Assembly (NCBI GenBank): GCA_025174535.1
Contig: JALBUN010000023.1
Location: forward strand, 1,054,001 to 1,118,000
Reading direction: 5' to 3'
Source of the DNA: Cantharellus purpuraceus
Lineage: Eukaryota; Basidiomycota; Agaricomycetes; Cantharellales; Hydnaceae
Length of the DNA: 64,000 nt
In this document: positions 1 through 10,014 of the stretch, piece by piece
Numbering within the stretch: the first letter of the stretch is position 1
Layout of the letters: every line of letters begins with the position of its first letter
Made by a program: the position numbers and the translations under genes
Notes under the pieces: model-generated
Told to the model about the DNA's origin: nothing
Seen by the model: the letters and a program-made list of their open reading frames with translations, nothing else
The model's database searches: none

Positions 1-33
1 CCTCAGCCTGTATGGAGGCTATAGGACTGCTTA

Positions 34-46
34 CTATTTTTTTGGG
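34..46 (-). promoter_or_regulatory. Probable -1 ribosomal frameshift site at the gag/pol junction
   Basis: Read on the minus strand, the end of gag is GAC CCA AAA AAA TAG, so the slippery heptamer A AAA AAA lies directly against the stop codon. The -1 frame is open through this point and continues as pol to the window edge. The same bases are conserved in copy 3 (49789-49801), where the -1 frame leads into the protease. Slippage here as the Gag-Pol switch is inferred; no downstream pseudoknot was tested. Confidence 0.65.
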
Positions 47-1041
47 TCCGTTGCTTTTGCATCGGACTTGTCCGTCATGGTGTTGGCAGCACGGCCCTTT
101 GCCTTTGCTGCAGACGAGGTTGCCTTGTTGCAATCCTTGGCTTGGTGGCCAGGTTTTCCACAGAACAGACAGAGGTTGTTGTCCATGTGACGCTGGCGTT
201 CCTGCTGGGTAAGTTTTCCATCCTTCCCCAGCTTGGTGGAGAGGTCCAGAGTGCTCTTGTGAGCTCCAGAGTTATTGCCAGTTCCAGAGTTGTTCTGACC
301 AGAACCGGAAGCAGCTGCATTACCAGTGTTTGACTTCTGGCCTGAGTTGGTGGTGGTCTTCTTATCAGACCCCTTGTTGGACTTTGGGGTCTTGTCCGAT
401 GATTTGTCCAATTTGTTGTTGACTGAATTTTTGCGGGAGACCTCGGATTGACGTTCCCAATAATGGGCATCGATGGATTGGGCGAGCTTGCGAAGGGTAA
501 CCAAAGTATCCAGCTTACCGACGTGTGATATCTCGTCCTTGATGCGGGATGGGAGTCCAATGTAAAATTGGCGTCGGAGTGTGGCGTCGCCCCATTGGAC
601 TTTCAGGGCTAGCTGCTGGAAACTCACAATGTATTTTGCAATTTTGTGATTTTCCTTCATCCGAAGTCGATTGAGTTCATTCTCGGCATCGGCCTCAGGG
701 TTGTAAGGACCAAAATTGATCCGAAGTTTGGAGATGAAGTTGGAGTAGTCCTCTGACCATATCAGGTCATCGGAGTCATCCATGAGCACTGGCTCAAAGT
801 AGTCCAGTGCGGTGCCCTTGAGATAGGACATGGCAAAGGTGACCTTTGCCCGATTGGATGTGAACGTGTTGGGGCGGTTGCAGAAATTCAACTGGCATTG
901 CACCAAGAATGGCTGGAGCTTTTGCGCATCGGAGCCATTGAAGGGATCAGGTTCTCGGACCTTGGTCTGGGACTTAGGAGCTTGTGGGTCATGAATGCTG
1001 CTGGCGAGCAGGGAGATGGCTTGCGCCAGATTTGGAGAGGG

Positions 1042-2494
1042 TGTTTTGGAACCCGCAAAATTATGGTGTTAGGGCAAACTCTAAATCACCACAATTCCAT
1101 GAATGAACAGCTGAGAAGAATATCAAATCCTACTGCAGCACAACTCCAGAAACAATTTAACGTTTGTACTTTGGTTACAATCCTTTGTATTGGTCAATGC
1201 AGACGATACGCAGGAAGGTAATACGTTTCTTAGCAGTAGGGAATGAATAAGACTTCCAGAGTCTAGAGTTCACGGATGCTTAGGGGTCCAGATATTCCAA
1301 AAAGAGGGGAATGCACTTAGAGGCTAGAGGAAGTAGGTGGATGAATCCGACCGTCCAACCAGTGGCACTCTGAAGCGGGTAACAGCAATGTGTGAAGTAG
1401 TCTAGCAACTGCTTCACACAAGTTCAAGATTCTAATGCTCTGCAAAGGCAGTACACACTAGTAACTTAAACAAAGAGCACTAATGGCAGGACTATTGACA
1501 GACAATCTCACCCTGTAGATTTGTAGTCACATGAGGCAGATACTACACTCATGCCCAAAGCAGGAATATCACTACTTCAAGTGCAATCGAATACAGTTAC
1601 ACAACTGTAAGCGACCCTTGAACTGGACAATCAACAGTTACTGAGATATAGAGGATGACACTGTATGTCACTCTAGTCACACTGATGTGCAAATGATGGG
1701 GTAGAAATGGTTATTTATTCAGAGGCAGAATGGGCTCCTTTTATATTGTATTTACAGGAGCTGACTAATACTACTGGAAACTTCTACCTATTAATAGATG
1801 GAAACTACTGGAAGCTAGTGGAATATGTGAGAAGGGGGTGGAAGTTTCCTAGCCAATGAGCTGCTTGGATTTGCTCTGACTCATGGCATGAGTCATGGAT
1901 GGAGTCATAGTGTGACTCAGAGCAGGAGGCATAGTATGAGTAATCACAGGAGTCACGGTATGAGTCATGGAAGGAGTCATAGCATGAGTCATGGCAGGAG
2001 TCATTGCATGAGTCACCATTACTCAAATAACTCAGTCAATACTTCATTTCCTGGGCTGATCAGCACAGCTATGGGTAGGCACAGCTTCTATTGAACTCTC
2101 CACTGAAAATGGAGTCAGGAGGTGCAGTGGTTGTGAAGATATTGAGCATTTACTGGCAGTGGTGACCAGATTGAGTTGGAGATTGAAATGAGTCATGTGA
2201 TTGAAAATGAGTCAGTTGTCCGGGTGACTCCGGGTGACTTTGGGGCTGCTGACATCTGCGAAGGTTTGTGGGTCCATGTGGGTCCCAAAACTTTGCCCAG
2301 CAGAACAATAAGTTTGTAGACTCATTTCTGCATGGAAAATTCCCGAAAAAATATGAAAAAATAGAGAATATTTGAATGGCCCTGAATCAAGAGAAAGCAG
2401 CACATATATGCTGATATTTTAAGGCCATGAAGTGAAATTATACAGTTTTGGGACTTTAAACAAGATCTTTTAAGGGAAAACCAGTTCCCATACA
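1042..2494 (-). mobile_element. Solo LTR, family A, promoter type A1
   Basis: A 1453-bp element with TG...CA ends (TGTTTTGG...CCCATACA on the plus strand) flanked by a perfect 5-bp duplication, gaggg, at 1037-1041 and 2495-2499. Copy 3 shows the empty site in gag. The functional sense is the minus strand, because TATAAAAGG occurs only in that direction (around 1740). No internal retrotransposon sequence is attached, so this is a recombined solo LTR. The short apparent ORFs inside it are not genes. Confidence 0.9.
1877..2015. promoter_or_regulatory. Array of TGASTCA (Gcn4/AP-1-type) sites in the U3 of LTR A1
   Basis: Six exact copies of the palindromic bZIP site TGA(G/C)TCA lie at 1877, 1889, 1913, 1961, 1985 and 2009, within 139 bp. 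Two more lie at 2189 and 2208. In the sense (minus) direction all are upstream of the TATA box, where LTR enhancers belong. The sites sit in a degenerate repeat with spacing near 12 bp or multiples of it. Related copies at 3231-4635, 24391-25812 and 43896-45251 have different numbers. Binding by a Gcn4-like factor is inferred from the motif only. Confidence 0.6.
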
Positions 2495-2652
2495 GAGGGC
2501 AGGGTGTCATCTTCTTCGTTGACAGCCTCTATGTGGTCTGTCGGTTCTTCGATGACCTTGGGGATGGTGTTGATGCTGGGAGCGGGTACCTTGATGGTTT
2601 GTGTGCATTCGGAATTGGTGGTGGATCGTGGCATTGGTAGGAGTGAGTATGG

Positions 2653-2664
2653 CAGTTTGAATAT
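2653..2664 (-). promoter_or_regulatory. Putative self-priming primer-binding site (chromovirus copy 1)
   Basis: Two bases after the LTR end the sense strand reads ATATTCAAACTG. Its reverse complement, CAGTTTGAATAT, occurs inside the element's own LTR (minus strand, 2874-2885), about 33 bp after a TATA-like TATTTAAG. No tRNA-type TGG site follows the LTR. This matches the layout of Tf1/sushi elements, in which the first bases of the mRNA fold back and prime minus-strand synthesis. The same 12 bases are present in copy 3. Confidence 0.65.
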
Positions 2665-2666
2665 AC

Positions 2667-3195
2667 TGTTACGCACTAGGTCTGATTGGGGATCGGAGAT
2701 TGGGTTGGAGGTTGGGTTGGAGGTTGGGTCAGAGTCGGAGCACGTTGTGGGGGTCGGAACGGACTTGGCTTCAGCTTATGTGCTGCACCCTCACTAATAC
2801 TGGTGTCCAAGATTTCAGAGACGGAGTACAACTTAGAGAGTTAGGATCGGACTTAGGAACTAGGCATGATTCAATATTCAAACTGGGGAATGAAGTCCCC
2901 AGTCGGGCAACTTAAATACATATTTTGAAATCTAATAATAATTACTCCGGTGATGGGTCTCCAAGGCTGACAGCCTTACATGAGTATGTCCAAGTCTGAT
3001 GGGGATGGATGTCTGGGTTCCTATGGTGATGCTGATGCATCAATTGGAACTGGAGACGGATGGGTGGAATCGGTGGTGACAATCAGACAGGTAGATGGAG
3101 ATGTGGTGGTTTCCAAATGGAGTATAGATTTCATATGCACAGGGATCTGAGTGGATCGGATGGGGATCTGGTCGCTAATGAATATAGTCATAACA
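2667..3195 (-). mobile_element. Chromovirus 5' LTR (family B), copy 1
   Basis: A 529-bp LTR that on the sense strand begins TGTTATGACTATATTCATTA and ends CTAGTGCGTAACA. Its position immediately before the gag leader identifies family B as the chromovirus LTR. It contains the TATA-like box and the predicted transcript start. A short open frame inside it (MTIFINAQIP...) recurs in every copy but lies in U3 and is not considered coding. Confidence 0.9.
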
Positions 3196-5262
3196 ACCAC
3201 TTCTACCCATCTTCTGCACACCAGTGTGACTGTTTTGGAACCCGCAAAATTATGGTGTTAGGGCAAACTCTAAATCACCACAATTCCATGAATGAACAGC
3301 TGAGAAGAATATCAAATCCTACTGCAGCACAACTCCAGAAACAATTTAACATTTGTACTTTGGTTACAATCCGTTGTAATGGTCAATGCAGACGATACGC
3401 AGGAAGGTAATACGTTTCTTAGCAGTAGGGAATGAATAAGACTTCCAGAGTCTAGAGTTCACGGACGCTTAGGGGTCCAGATATTCCAAAAAGAGGGGAA
3501 TGCACTTAGAGGCTAGAGGAAGTAGGTGGATGAATCCGACCGTCCAACCAGTGACACTCTGAAGCGGGTAACAGCGATGTGTGAAGTAGTCTAGCAACTG
3601 CTTCACACAAGTTCAAGATTCTAATGCTCTGCAAAGGCAGTACACACTAGTAACTTAAACAAGAGCACTAATGGCAGGACTATTGACAGACAATCTCACC
3701 CTGTAGATTCGTAGTCATGCGAGGTAGATACTACACTCACGCCCAAAGCAGGACAATCACTACTTCGGGTGCAATCGAATACAGTTACACAACTGTAAGC
3801 GACCCTTGAACTGGACAATCAACAGTTACTGAGATATAGAGGATGACACTGTATGTCACTCTAGTCACACTGATGTGCAAATGATGGGGTAGAAATGGTT
3901 ATTTATTCAGAGGCAGAATGGGCTCCTTTTATATTGTATTTACAGGAGCTGACTAATACTACTGGAAACTTCTACCTATTAATAGATGGAAACTACTGGA
4001 AGCTAGTGTAATATGTGAGAAGGGGGTGGAAGTTTCCTAGCCAATGAGCTGCTTGGATTTGCTCTGACTCATGGCATGAGTCATGGATGGAGTCATAGTG
4101 TGACTCAGAGCAGGAGTCATAGTATGAGTAATCACAGGAGTCATTGCATGAGTCACCATTACTCAAATAACTCGGTCAATACTTCGTTTCCCAGGCTGAT
4201 TAGCACAGCTATGGGTAGGCATGGCTTCTATTGAACTCTCCACTGAAAATGGAGTCAGGAGGTGCAGTGGTTGCGAAGATATTGAGCATTTACTGGCAGT
4301 GGTGACCAGATTGAGTCGGAGATTGAAATGAGTCATGTGATCGACAATGAGTCAGTTGTCCGGGTGACTCCGGCTGACTTTGAGGCTGCTGACATCTGCG
4401 AAGGTTTGTGGGTCCATGTGGGTCCCAAAACTTTGCCCAGCAGAACAATAAGTTTGTAGACTCATTTCTGCATGGAAAATTCCCGAAAAAATATGAAAAA
4501 ATAGAGAATATTTGAATGGCCCTGAATCAAGAGAAAGCAGCAGATATATGCTGATATTTTAAGGCCATCAAGCGAAATTGTACAGTTTTGGGACTTTAAA
4601 CAAGATCTTTTTAAGGGAAAACCAGTTCCCATACAGTGACTAGAGTGACATACAGTGTCATCCTCTATATCTCAGTAACTGTTGATTACCAGTTCAAGGA
4701 TCTTTTACAGTTGTGTAACTGTACTTGATTGCACTTGAAGTAGTGATATTCCTGCTTTGGGCATGAGTGTAGTATCTGCCTCATGTGACTACAAATCTAC
4801 AGGGTGAGATTGTCTGTCAATAGTCCTGCCATTAGTGCTCTTGTTTAAGTAACTGGTGTGTACTGCCTTTGCAGAGCATTAGAAACTTGAACTTGTGTGA
4901 AGCAGTTGCTAGACTACTTCACACATTGCTGTTACCCACTTCAGAGTGTCACTGGTTGGGCAGTTGGATTCATCCACCTACTTCCTTTAGCCTCTAAGTG
5001 CATTCCCCTCTTTTTGGAATATCTGGACCCCTAAGTGTCCATGAACTCTAGACTCTGGAAGTCTTATTCATTTCTTGCTGCTAAGAAACATATTACTTTC
5101 CTGCATATAGACCAATACAAGGGATTGTAACCAAAGTACAAACATTAAATTGTTTCTGGAGTTGTGCTGCAGCAGGGTTTGATATTCTTCTCAGCTGTTC
5201 ATTCACGGAATTGTGGTGATTTAGAGTTTGCCCTAACACCATATTTTGTGGGTTCCAAAACA
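3196..5262 (+). mobile_element. Family A LTR, sense orientation, truncated and split
   Basis: An older family A LTR, readable as 3196-3230 plus 4641-5262, ending ...GGTTCCAAAACA. Its 5' part has been replaced by chromovirus copy 1, and a second family A LTR (3231-4635) is inserted in it in the opposite direction. The internal sequence near 4690 (GATTACCAGTTCAAGG) matches promoter type A2. After 5262 there are about 210 bp of AT-rich sequence in which I recognise nothing. Confidence 0.85.
3231..4635 (-). mobile_element. Solo LTR, family A (A1), nested in another family A LTR
   Basis: A 1405-bp solo LTR with TGTTTTGG...CATACA ends and a perfect target duplication gtgac (3226-3230 and 4636-4640). 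It interrupts a sense-oriented family A LTR at the conserved CAGTGTGAC/TAGAGTG position. It has fewer TGASTCA sites than the copy at 1042-2494, consistent with expansion or contraction of that array. Confidence 0.9.
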
Positions 5263-5652
5263 CTGCTGCTTATGTAATATGCACATTGTTTCACAAGTGC
5301 TCTTCAAGGTCACATGACATATTATCTCAGCAACCCATTGTGTATACTTGTGGGCTCAAATACACAAAAATGCAAAATATAAGTACATTCATCAGAACAT
5401 TTGAAATACCTTTGAACTACTAAATAATAGCCCTTATTTGAAGTAGTTTAGAAGTGCATATACCCCAACAGTAACTCCTTGACAAGTCAAACTCTGGATC
5501 CCTGATCCAAATCCATACCTCCAAACTCTGAAATATTGGACTGATGATCCAAGGGGGTTGTCATGCACTTGGTCTATCAGAGGGGTTGGACTTTTGGGGT
5601 CAGAGTTGGAGTTGGATTGGGTCATGATCAGGATGGACTTGGCTTCAGCTTA

Positions 5653-6123
5653 GACACTTGTTCAGAATGATGTCATTATACACTATTCTGATGTATATGA
5701 GATATACATCAGAATTTCAATGATACATAAAGCCAAGGAGTTACAATTTGGATATCTTAAAAGATTTTGGATGTGTGAAATTTTCATAAATATAAACATA
5801 TATTCTATATTTTAATAAACTTTAAAAGATAAGACATTTGGTTGAGATGAACATAACTGTTTATATGAATATAACAGTAATGTATGTATTAATATAATTG
5901 GTATTATATAGGTTATTTAGATATACAAATACCAAGTGGGAATTAAAGATGGTTTAAATTATGTTACAAGTATTGTATAAGAAAGAATCAATGATATTTG
6001 GATATTTTCTTGACAGAGTTGCCACCACTAAATAGGGAAAAAAAGAATTATTTTTGAGAATTATGCCAAATTTGAGGAAAATAGGTTGTATATACATATT
6101 TGATGTATTTCTGAACAAGCATC
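5653..6123. mobile_element. Tc1/mariner-type MITE, copy 1
   Basis: A 471-bp AT-rich element with terminal inverted repeats GACACTTGTTCAG and CTGAACAAGCATC, flanked on both sides by TA (5651-5652, 6124-6125), the target duplication typical of Tc1/mariner. It has no coding capacity. Two further copies (38943-40069 and 50567-51111) share the termini and interior. Confidence 0.85.
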
Positions 6124-6398
6124 TACATCATCATGAAGCCTCTGTCTCCCTCTCTACAGACTCATATCCTTTCCCTCCTTGATTCATGCATGTCTTACAG
6201 AGAATAGCCCATATAAGTATACAAATAATTGAATGAAAAACTAAAGTAGGAGAATAATAAGATGGATATGGAGTTGTAGTCCTTACAATGAGCACTAGTG
6301 ACATTGTCTTTGATGTTATGAATTAACCATAGCCATGCAATTCTCAAGGCTCCCCACCTCCTGGTGGTCATCCAAACTAACTTTCAGATACTAATATT

Positions 6399-7054
6399 CA
6401 CCATGCTCTTCATCTTATTGGCTCTGGCAGAGCTGAAAATGCTGTCCACATCACTAAAGCACTTCAGGATGTCATCAACCAACCTCTCTCAACACAAACA
6501 GTGAGGAATGGCTTGAAGAGAGAGTTGTAATGAAGGCTGTGGTGAAGGAGAAGAGAAGGCCAAGGCTCACCCACCATCACAGGAAAAAGAGGTTTGATGA
6601 TATGTGGCTGTATGCTGTGGGAGGGAGTTGAGGGTGCATGCAAGATAGATGGGAGGATGGATGGAGACCTTTACATCAAGATTCTGAACTCCAAAGCAGC
6701 CTTTCATATTATGGCAAGACTCCATGCAGCATCATCTTTCAACAGGACAATGATCAAAAACACACCTGTAAAAAGGCTCAAGACTGGTTCAAAGACCATG
6801 GTTTCCAAGTCCTCCCATGGCCTGCACAATCACCAGACCTTAATCCCATTGAACACCTGTGGAATCACCTGAAGAGAAGGCTAGCAGAGTATGAGACACC
6901 CCCCCAGGGAATTTTGGAACTTTGGGAGAGAGTACAAGAGGAATGGGGAAAAATAGGGGTAGAGGTGTGTCAAGGACTAATTGAGAGTATGCCTAGGGCT
7001 ATACAAAGTACTGATAGTATCTATAATCTGTGGGCCAAAAAACCATTTCAATGA
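6399..7054 (+). pseudogene. Tc1-like DDE transposase remnant
   Basis: An N-terminal segment at 6399-6530 resembles the Tc1 helix-turn-helix region (HLIGSGRAENAVHITKAL, then STQTVRNGLKREL) and ends at TAA. After a frame change, 6594-7054 encodes the C-terminal catalytic part with the hallmark QQDNDQKHT and SPDLNPIEHLWNHLKRRL, the second Asp and the Glu of a DD(34)E-type centre. The first catalytic Asp region is deleted. The following 190 bp to 7246 appear to be the element's 3' flank, and its last 24 bases recur near 54116. No inverted-repeat pair was found. Confidence 0.8.
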
Positions 7055-7731
7055 TATGACTGGATTAATGTTTCCATATCTCTATCAGATCGCACCCGAT
7101 CAACATGATTCAACACATGTCTTGAAGATAAGATGCATTACTATGTACAGTAATATTTTGGATATTTTACCAAATTTATTTGTTAGGTTATGGCACTGTA
7201 AAGTCAAAACAAGCAAACATTGAAACAGTTCTTTGAGTCACTGTATTTGAAATCTAATAATAATTACTCTGGTGATGGATCTCCAAGACTGATAACATTA
7301 CATGAGTATGTCCAAGTCCAATGGGGATGGGTGTCCAGGTTCCTATGGTGATGCTGATGCATCAATGGAACCAGAGACAGATGGGCAGAAACAGCAGTGA
7401 TGATCAGATGGACTAATGGAGATGTGACAATTTCCAAATGGAGTATAGATTTTGTATGCATGGGGATCTGGATCGGACAGGAATCTGGGAGTTAATGAAT
7501 ATAATCATAACAGGGGTGCAACACATAAGTTGAAGCCAAGTCCACTTGATCCAACTCAATAGTTCTTGCATTACTCTGTCTCCAGTTGGACTGGAACAGT
7601 AAGGTCCTCTCCCACTTGACTCTAGCATCCAAACTCTGGTTATGTCCTTGAATCCTGTTTCACAGCCCTTAACAAGTATAGACATTGTATGTACTGTATA
7701 TACAGCATTCCACTAGGGAATGCTGTCATCT

Positions 7732-8187
7732 TGTTATGACTATATTCATTAATGCCCAGATCCCCATCCTATCCACTCAGATCCCCATGCATATGAAATC
7801 TATACTCCATTTGGAAACCATCATGTCTCCATTTATCTGTCTGATTGTCACCGCCAAATCTCGCCCATCCGTCTCTGGTTCCGATTGATGCATCAGCATC
7901 ACCATAGGAGCCTGGACATCCATCCCTGTTGGACTTGGACATACTCAGGTAAGGCCGTCAGCCTCAGAGACCCATCACCAGAGTAATTATGATTAGATTT
8001 CAAATATGTATTTAAGTTGCCCGACTGGGGACTTCATTCCCCAGTTCGAATATCGAAATCACACCGTTCCTAAGTCCAATCCTAATTCTCTAAGTCATAC
8101 TCCATCTCCAAAATCTCAGACACTGGTATTAGTGAGGGCGCAGCACATAAGCTGAAGCCAAGTCCGTTCCAACCCCCATGACGCACC
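7732..8187 (+). mobile_element. Chromovirus 5' LTR (family B), 3'-truncated
   Basis: Begins TGTTATGACTATATTCATTA and follows the family B sequence to about 8187 (ACGCACC). It then jumps to the element's leader (CTCACTCACTCC) without the last ~90 bp of the LTR or the primer-binding site. Transcripts from this copy could not be primed as proposed for copies 1 and 3. Confidence 0.8.
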
Positions 8188-8202
8188 CTACTCACTCACT
8201 CC

Positions 8203-8949
8203 TGTTATTTGAATAATGTAAATAATTGCTTTGCTGGAGTGTAGTGATGAGCAGAAGTTGAATAGAAAGTGGAGCAGTGGTGGGAACTGGATGTATGCAT
8301 AGTCGAATTGAAGATATACTTGAGTAGTATCTTCCTACGAAGTTTGATGGGATTTGGTGTGATCTTCGTCTAGATATTGACAATTTGAGCAGGGATCAGG
8401 AGCAGATGACTCGAATGAGAGTAAATGCTTAATAGAAAAATAGCCAGGTATTGTATGGCTTCGTAATTCGAGATTCGAGTTGGATATGCAAAAGCTAATA
8501 GTAATACGTGTTCGTTCTGGAGATATTCCAGATACGAATAGATTCAGACACACAGACAGAAACAGGTGAGAGGAAATTCTCTAGTCTATTCAAGTGCATT
8601 ACAGATGTGATTTATATATGATACTAAGTCCTATGAATGAGTGAAGTCATTCGTAAATGTCCTGAGTCAATGATGGGATGGATGATGAGATGATGATGGG
8701 GGGAAGTGTCCATGATGATGAAATGATGAAAATAAAAGCGAAAATAATGTCCAGGAAGTTCTGGAACTCACAGGGGCTTCTCCTGTTCCCTATTCCATTC
8801 CTGTAACCGTCCTCCTTTACCCCCTTTGTCTCTCAAAACCTCCTGAGCCTCCTATATGCTCCTGTTCCCCCCCTGTCCCCTGTAATCCCCCTCTCCTCTC
8901 CCTTCTCCCCAGAAGTCCGGCAGCTAGACGTCTGGCAGCTGGAACAACA
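8203..8949 (+). mobile_element. Family E solo LTR in the leader of chromovirus copy 2
   Basis: A 747-bp element beginning TGTTATTTG and ending GGAACAACA, with a perfect 5-bp duplication actcc (8198-8202 and 8950-8954). The intact leader of copy 3 shows the empty site. Two other copies (26997-27738 and 32055-32821) share a conserved central block (GTATGCATAGTC..., then ACAGGGGCTTCTCC) and a pyrimidine-rich tail. No internal sequence of the parent element is present in the window. Confidence 0.9.
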
Positions 8950-8959
8950 ACTCCTACCA

Positions 8960-10014
8960 ATGCCACAATCCACTGCCAATTCCAAACGCACACGAACTGT
9001 CAAGGTGCCCCCTCCCAGCATCAACACCATCCCTGAGGTCGTTGAAGAACCAATGGACCACATAGAGGCCATCAATGAAGAGGATGACACTCCACCCTCC
9101 CCAAACCTGGCACAAGCCATCTCCCTGCTTGCCAGCAGCATCCGTACCCCACAAGCCCCTAAGTCCCAGACCAAGGTCCAAGAACCCAACCCATTCAATG
9201 GCTCCAACCTGCGCAAGCTCCAACCATTCTTGGTGCAATGCCGGTTGAATTTCCATGACCGCCCCAATGCGTTCACATCTGATCGGGCAAAGGTCACCTT
9301 TGCCATGTCCTATCTCAAGGGCACCACACTGGACTACTTCAAGCCAGCACTCATGGACAACTCCGATGACCTGATATGGTCAGAAGACTACTCCAACTTC
9401 ATCTCTGAACTTCAGACCAATTTCAGTCCTTACAACCCCAAGGCTGATGCTGAGAATGAACTCAATTGACTTCGGATGAAGGAAAATCACAAAATCACAA
9501 AATACATTGTGAGTTTCCAGCAGCTAGCCCCAAAAGTCCAATGGGGCGACGCCGCACTCTGACACCAATTTTATGTTGGTCTCCCATCCTGCATCAAGGA
9601 CAAGATATCACATGTCAGTAAGCCAGATACTTTGGTAAACCTTTGCAAGCTCACCCAATCCATTGACGCCTGTTATTGGGAACATCAATCAGAGGTCTCC
9701 TGCAAAGGTTCAGCTAACAACAAATCGGACAAATCATCAGACAAGACCCCAAAGTCCAACAAGGGGTCCAATAAGAAGACCACCACCAACTCAGGCCAGA
9801 AGTCAAACACTGGTAATGCAGCTGCTTCCGGTTCTGGTCAGAACAACTCTGGAACTGGCAATAACTCTGGAGCTCACAAGAGCACTCTGGACCTCTCCAC
9901 CAAGCTGGGGAAGGATGGAAAACTTACCCAGCAGGAACGCCAGCGTCGCATGGACAACAACCTCTGTCTGTTCTGCGGAAAACCTGGCCACCAAGCCAAG
10001 GATTGCAACAAGGC
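8960..10014 (+). pseudogene. Chromovirus gag (copy 2)
   Basis: Starts at ATG 8960 (MPQSTANSKRT) and is colinear with the other gag copies through the capsid core (FAMSYLKGTTLDYF) to the CCHC knuckle CLFCGKPGHQAKDC. It has an in-frame TGA at 9467 (an Arg codon in copy 1) and a further TGA near 9560. The frame then runs directly into RT sequence (CNKA|DTFADLL) because protease and N-terminal RT are deleted. Confidence 0.85.

Larger units (their letters stand above)
34..2634 (-). pseudogene. Chromovirus gag (copy 1), split by a solo LTR
   Basis: Gag forms the capsid/nucleocapsid of the retrotransposon particle. Translation starts at 2634 (MPRSTTNS) and runs to 2495, is interrupted by the family A LTR, and resumes at 1041 down to a TAG at 34-36. 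The resumed frame is open throughout. It carries a Ty3-like capsid core (FAMSYLKGTALDYFEP; WSEDYSNFISKL), a Ser/Lys/Asn-rich linker, and one CCHC zinc knuckle (CLFCGKPGHQAKDC, CX2CX4HX4C) about 40 residues before the stop. Removing the insert and one 5-bp duplication restores the frame. This is the best preserved gag of the three copies. Confidence 0.85.
1..3195 (-). mobile_element. Ty3-type chromovirus copy 1, 5' portion
   Basis: This is the 5' end of a Ty3/gypsy retrotransposon reading leftwards off the window: 5' LTR (2667-3195), a 32-bp leader with a primer-binding site, gag, and the first codons of pol. Copies 2 and 3 show that the full element encodes gag, protease, RT, RNase H, integrase and a chromodomain, followed by an antisense gene. 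A solo LTR of family A (1042-2494) splits gag. The element sits inside an older family A LTR, so the bases just right of its LTR (accac, 3196-3200) should recur at its left end outside the window. Confidence 0.85.
5559..7512 (-). mobile_element. Family B solo LTR, itself invaded by DNA transposons
   Basis: The element begins TGTCATGCAC at 5559 and ends ...ATCATAACA at 7512, with the 5-bp duplication ggggt at 5554-5558 and 7513-7517. Only 5559-5652 and 7247-7512 are LTR sequence. The middle holds a MITE (5653-6123) and a Tc1-like remnant with a piece of family D LTR (about 6187-6275, sense +). Roughly 200 bp of the LTR between the two blocks were lost. Confidence 0.75.
5475..7674 (-). mobile_element. 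Family D solo LTR, 3'-truncated, split by a family B LTR
   Basis: Two blocks, 5475-5558 and 7513-7674, match consecutive parts of the complete family D LTR at 12103-12741 in reverse orientation, and the right block ends at the LTR terminus (...CCCTTAACA). They are separated by a family B LTR flanked by ggggt on both sides, so they are one element cut by that insertion. The far end, left of 5475, is missing. Confidence 0.75.

Noticed and set aside
1805..2094. Small Ser/His- or Asp/Ser-rich repeat proteins
   Set aside because: They lie in the U3 of family A LTRs, differ in length between copies, and come from the TGASTCA repeat.
2500..2915. Gly/Ser-rich plus-strand frames over the gag start and LTR
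   Set aside because: They are shadows of gag on the minus strand and of LTR sequence; the boundaries do not match any element.
7704..7728. Hairpin CAGCATTCC / GGAATGCTG as a terminator
   Set aside because: It is a perfect 9-bp inverted repeat but stands in decayed repeat DNA with no gene upstream to terminate.
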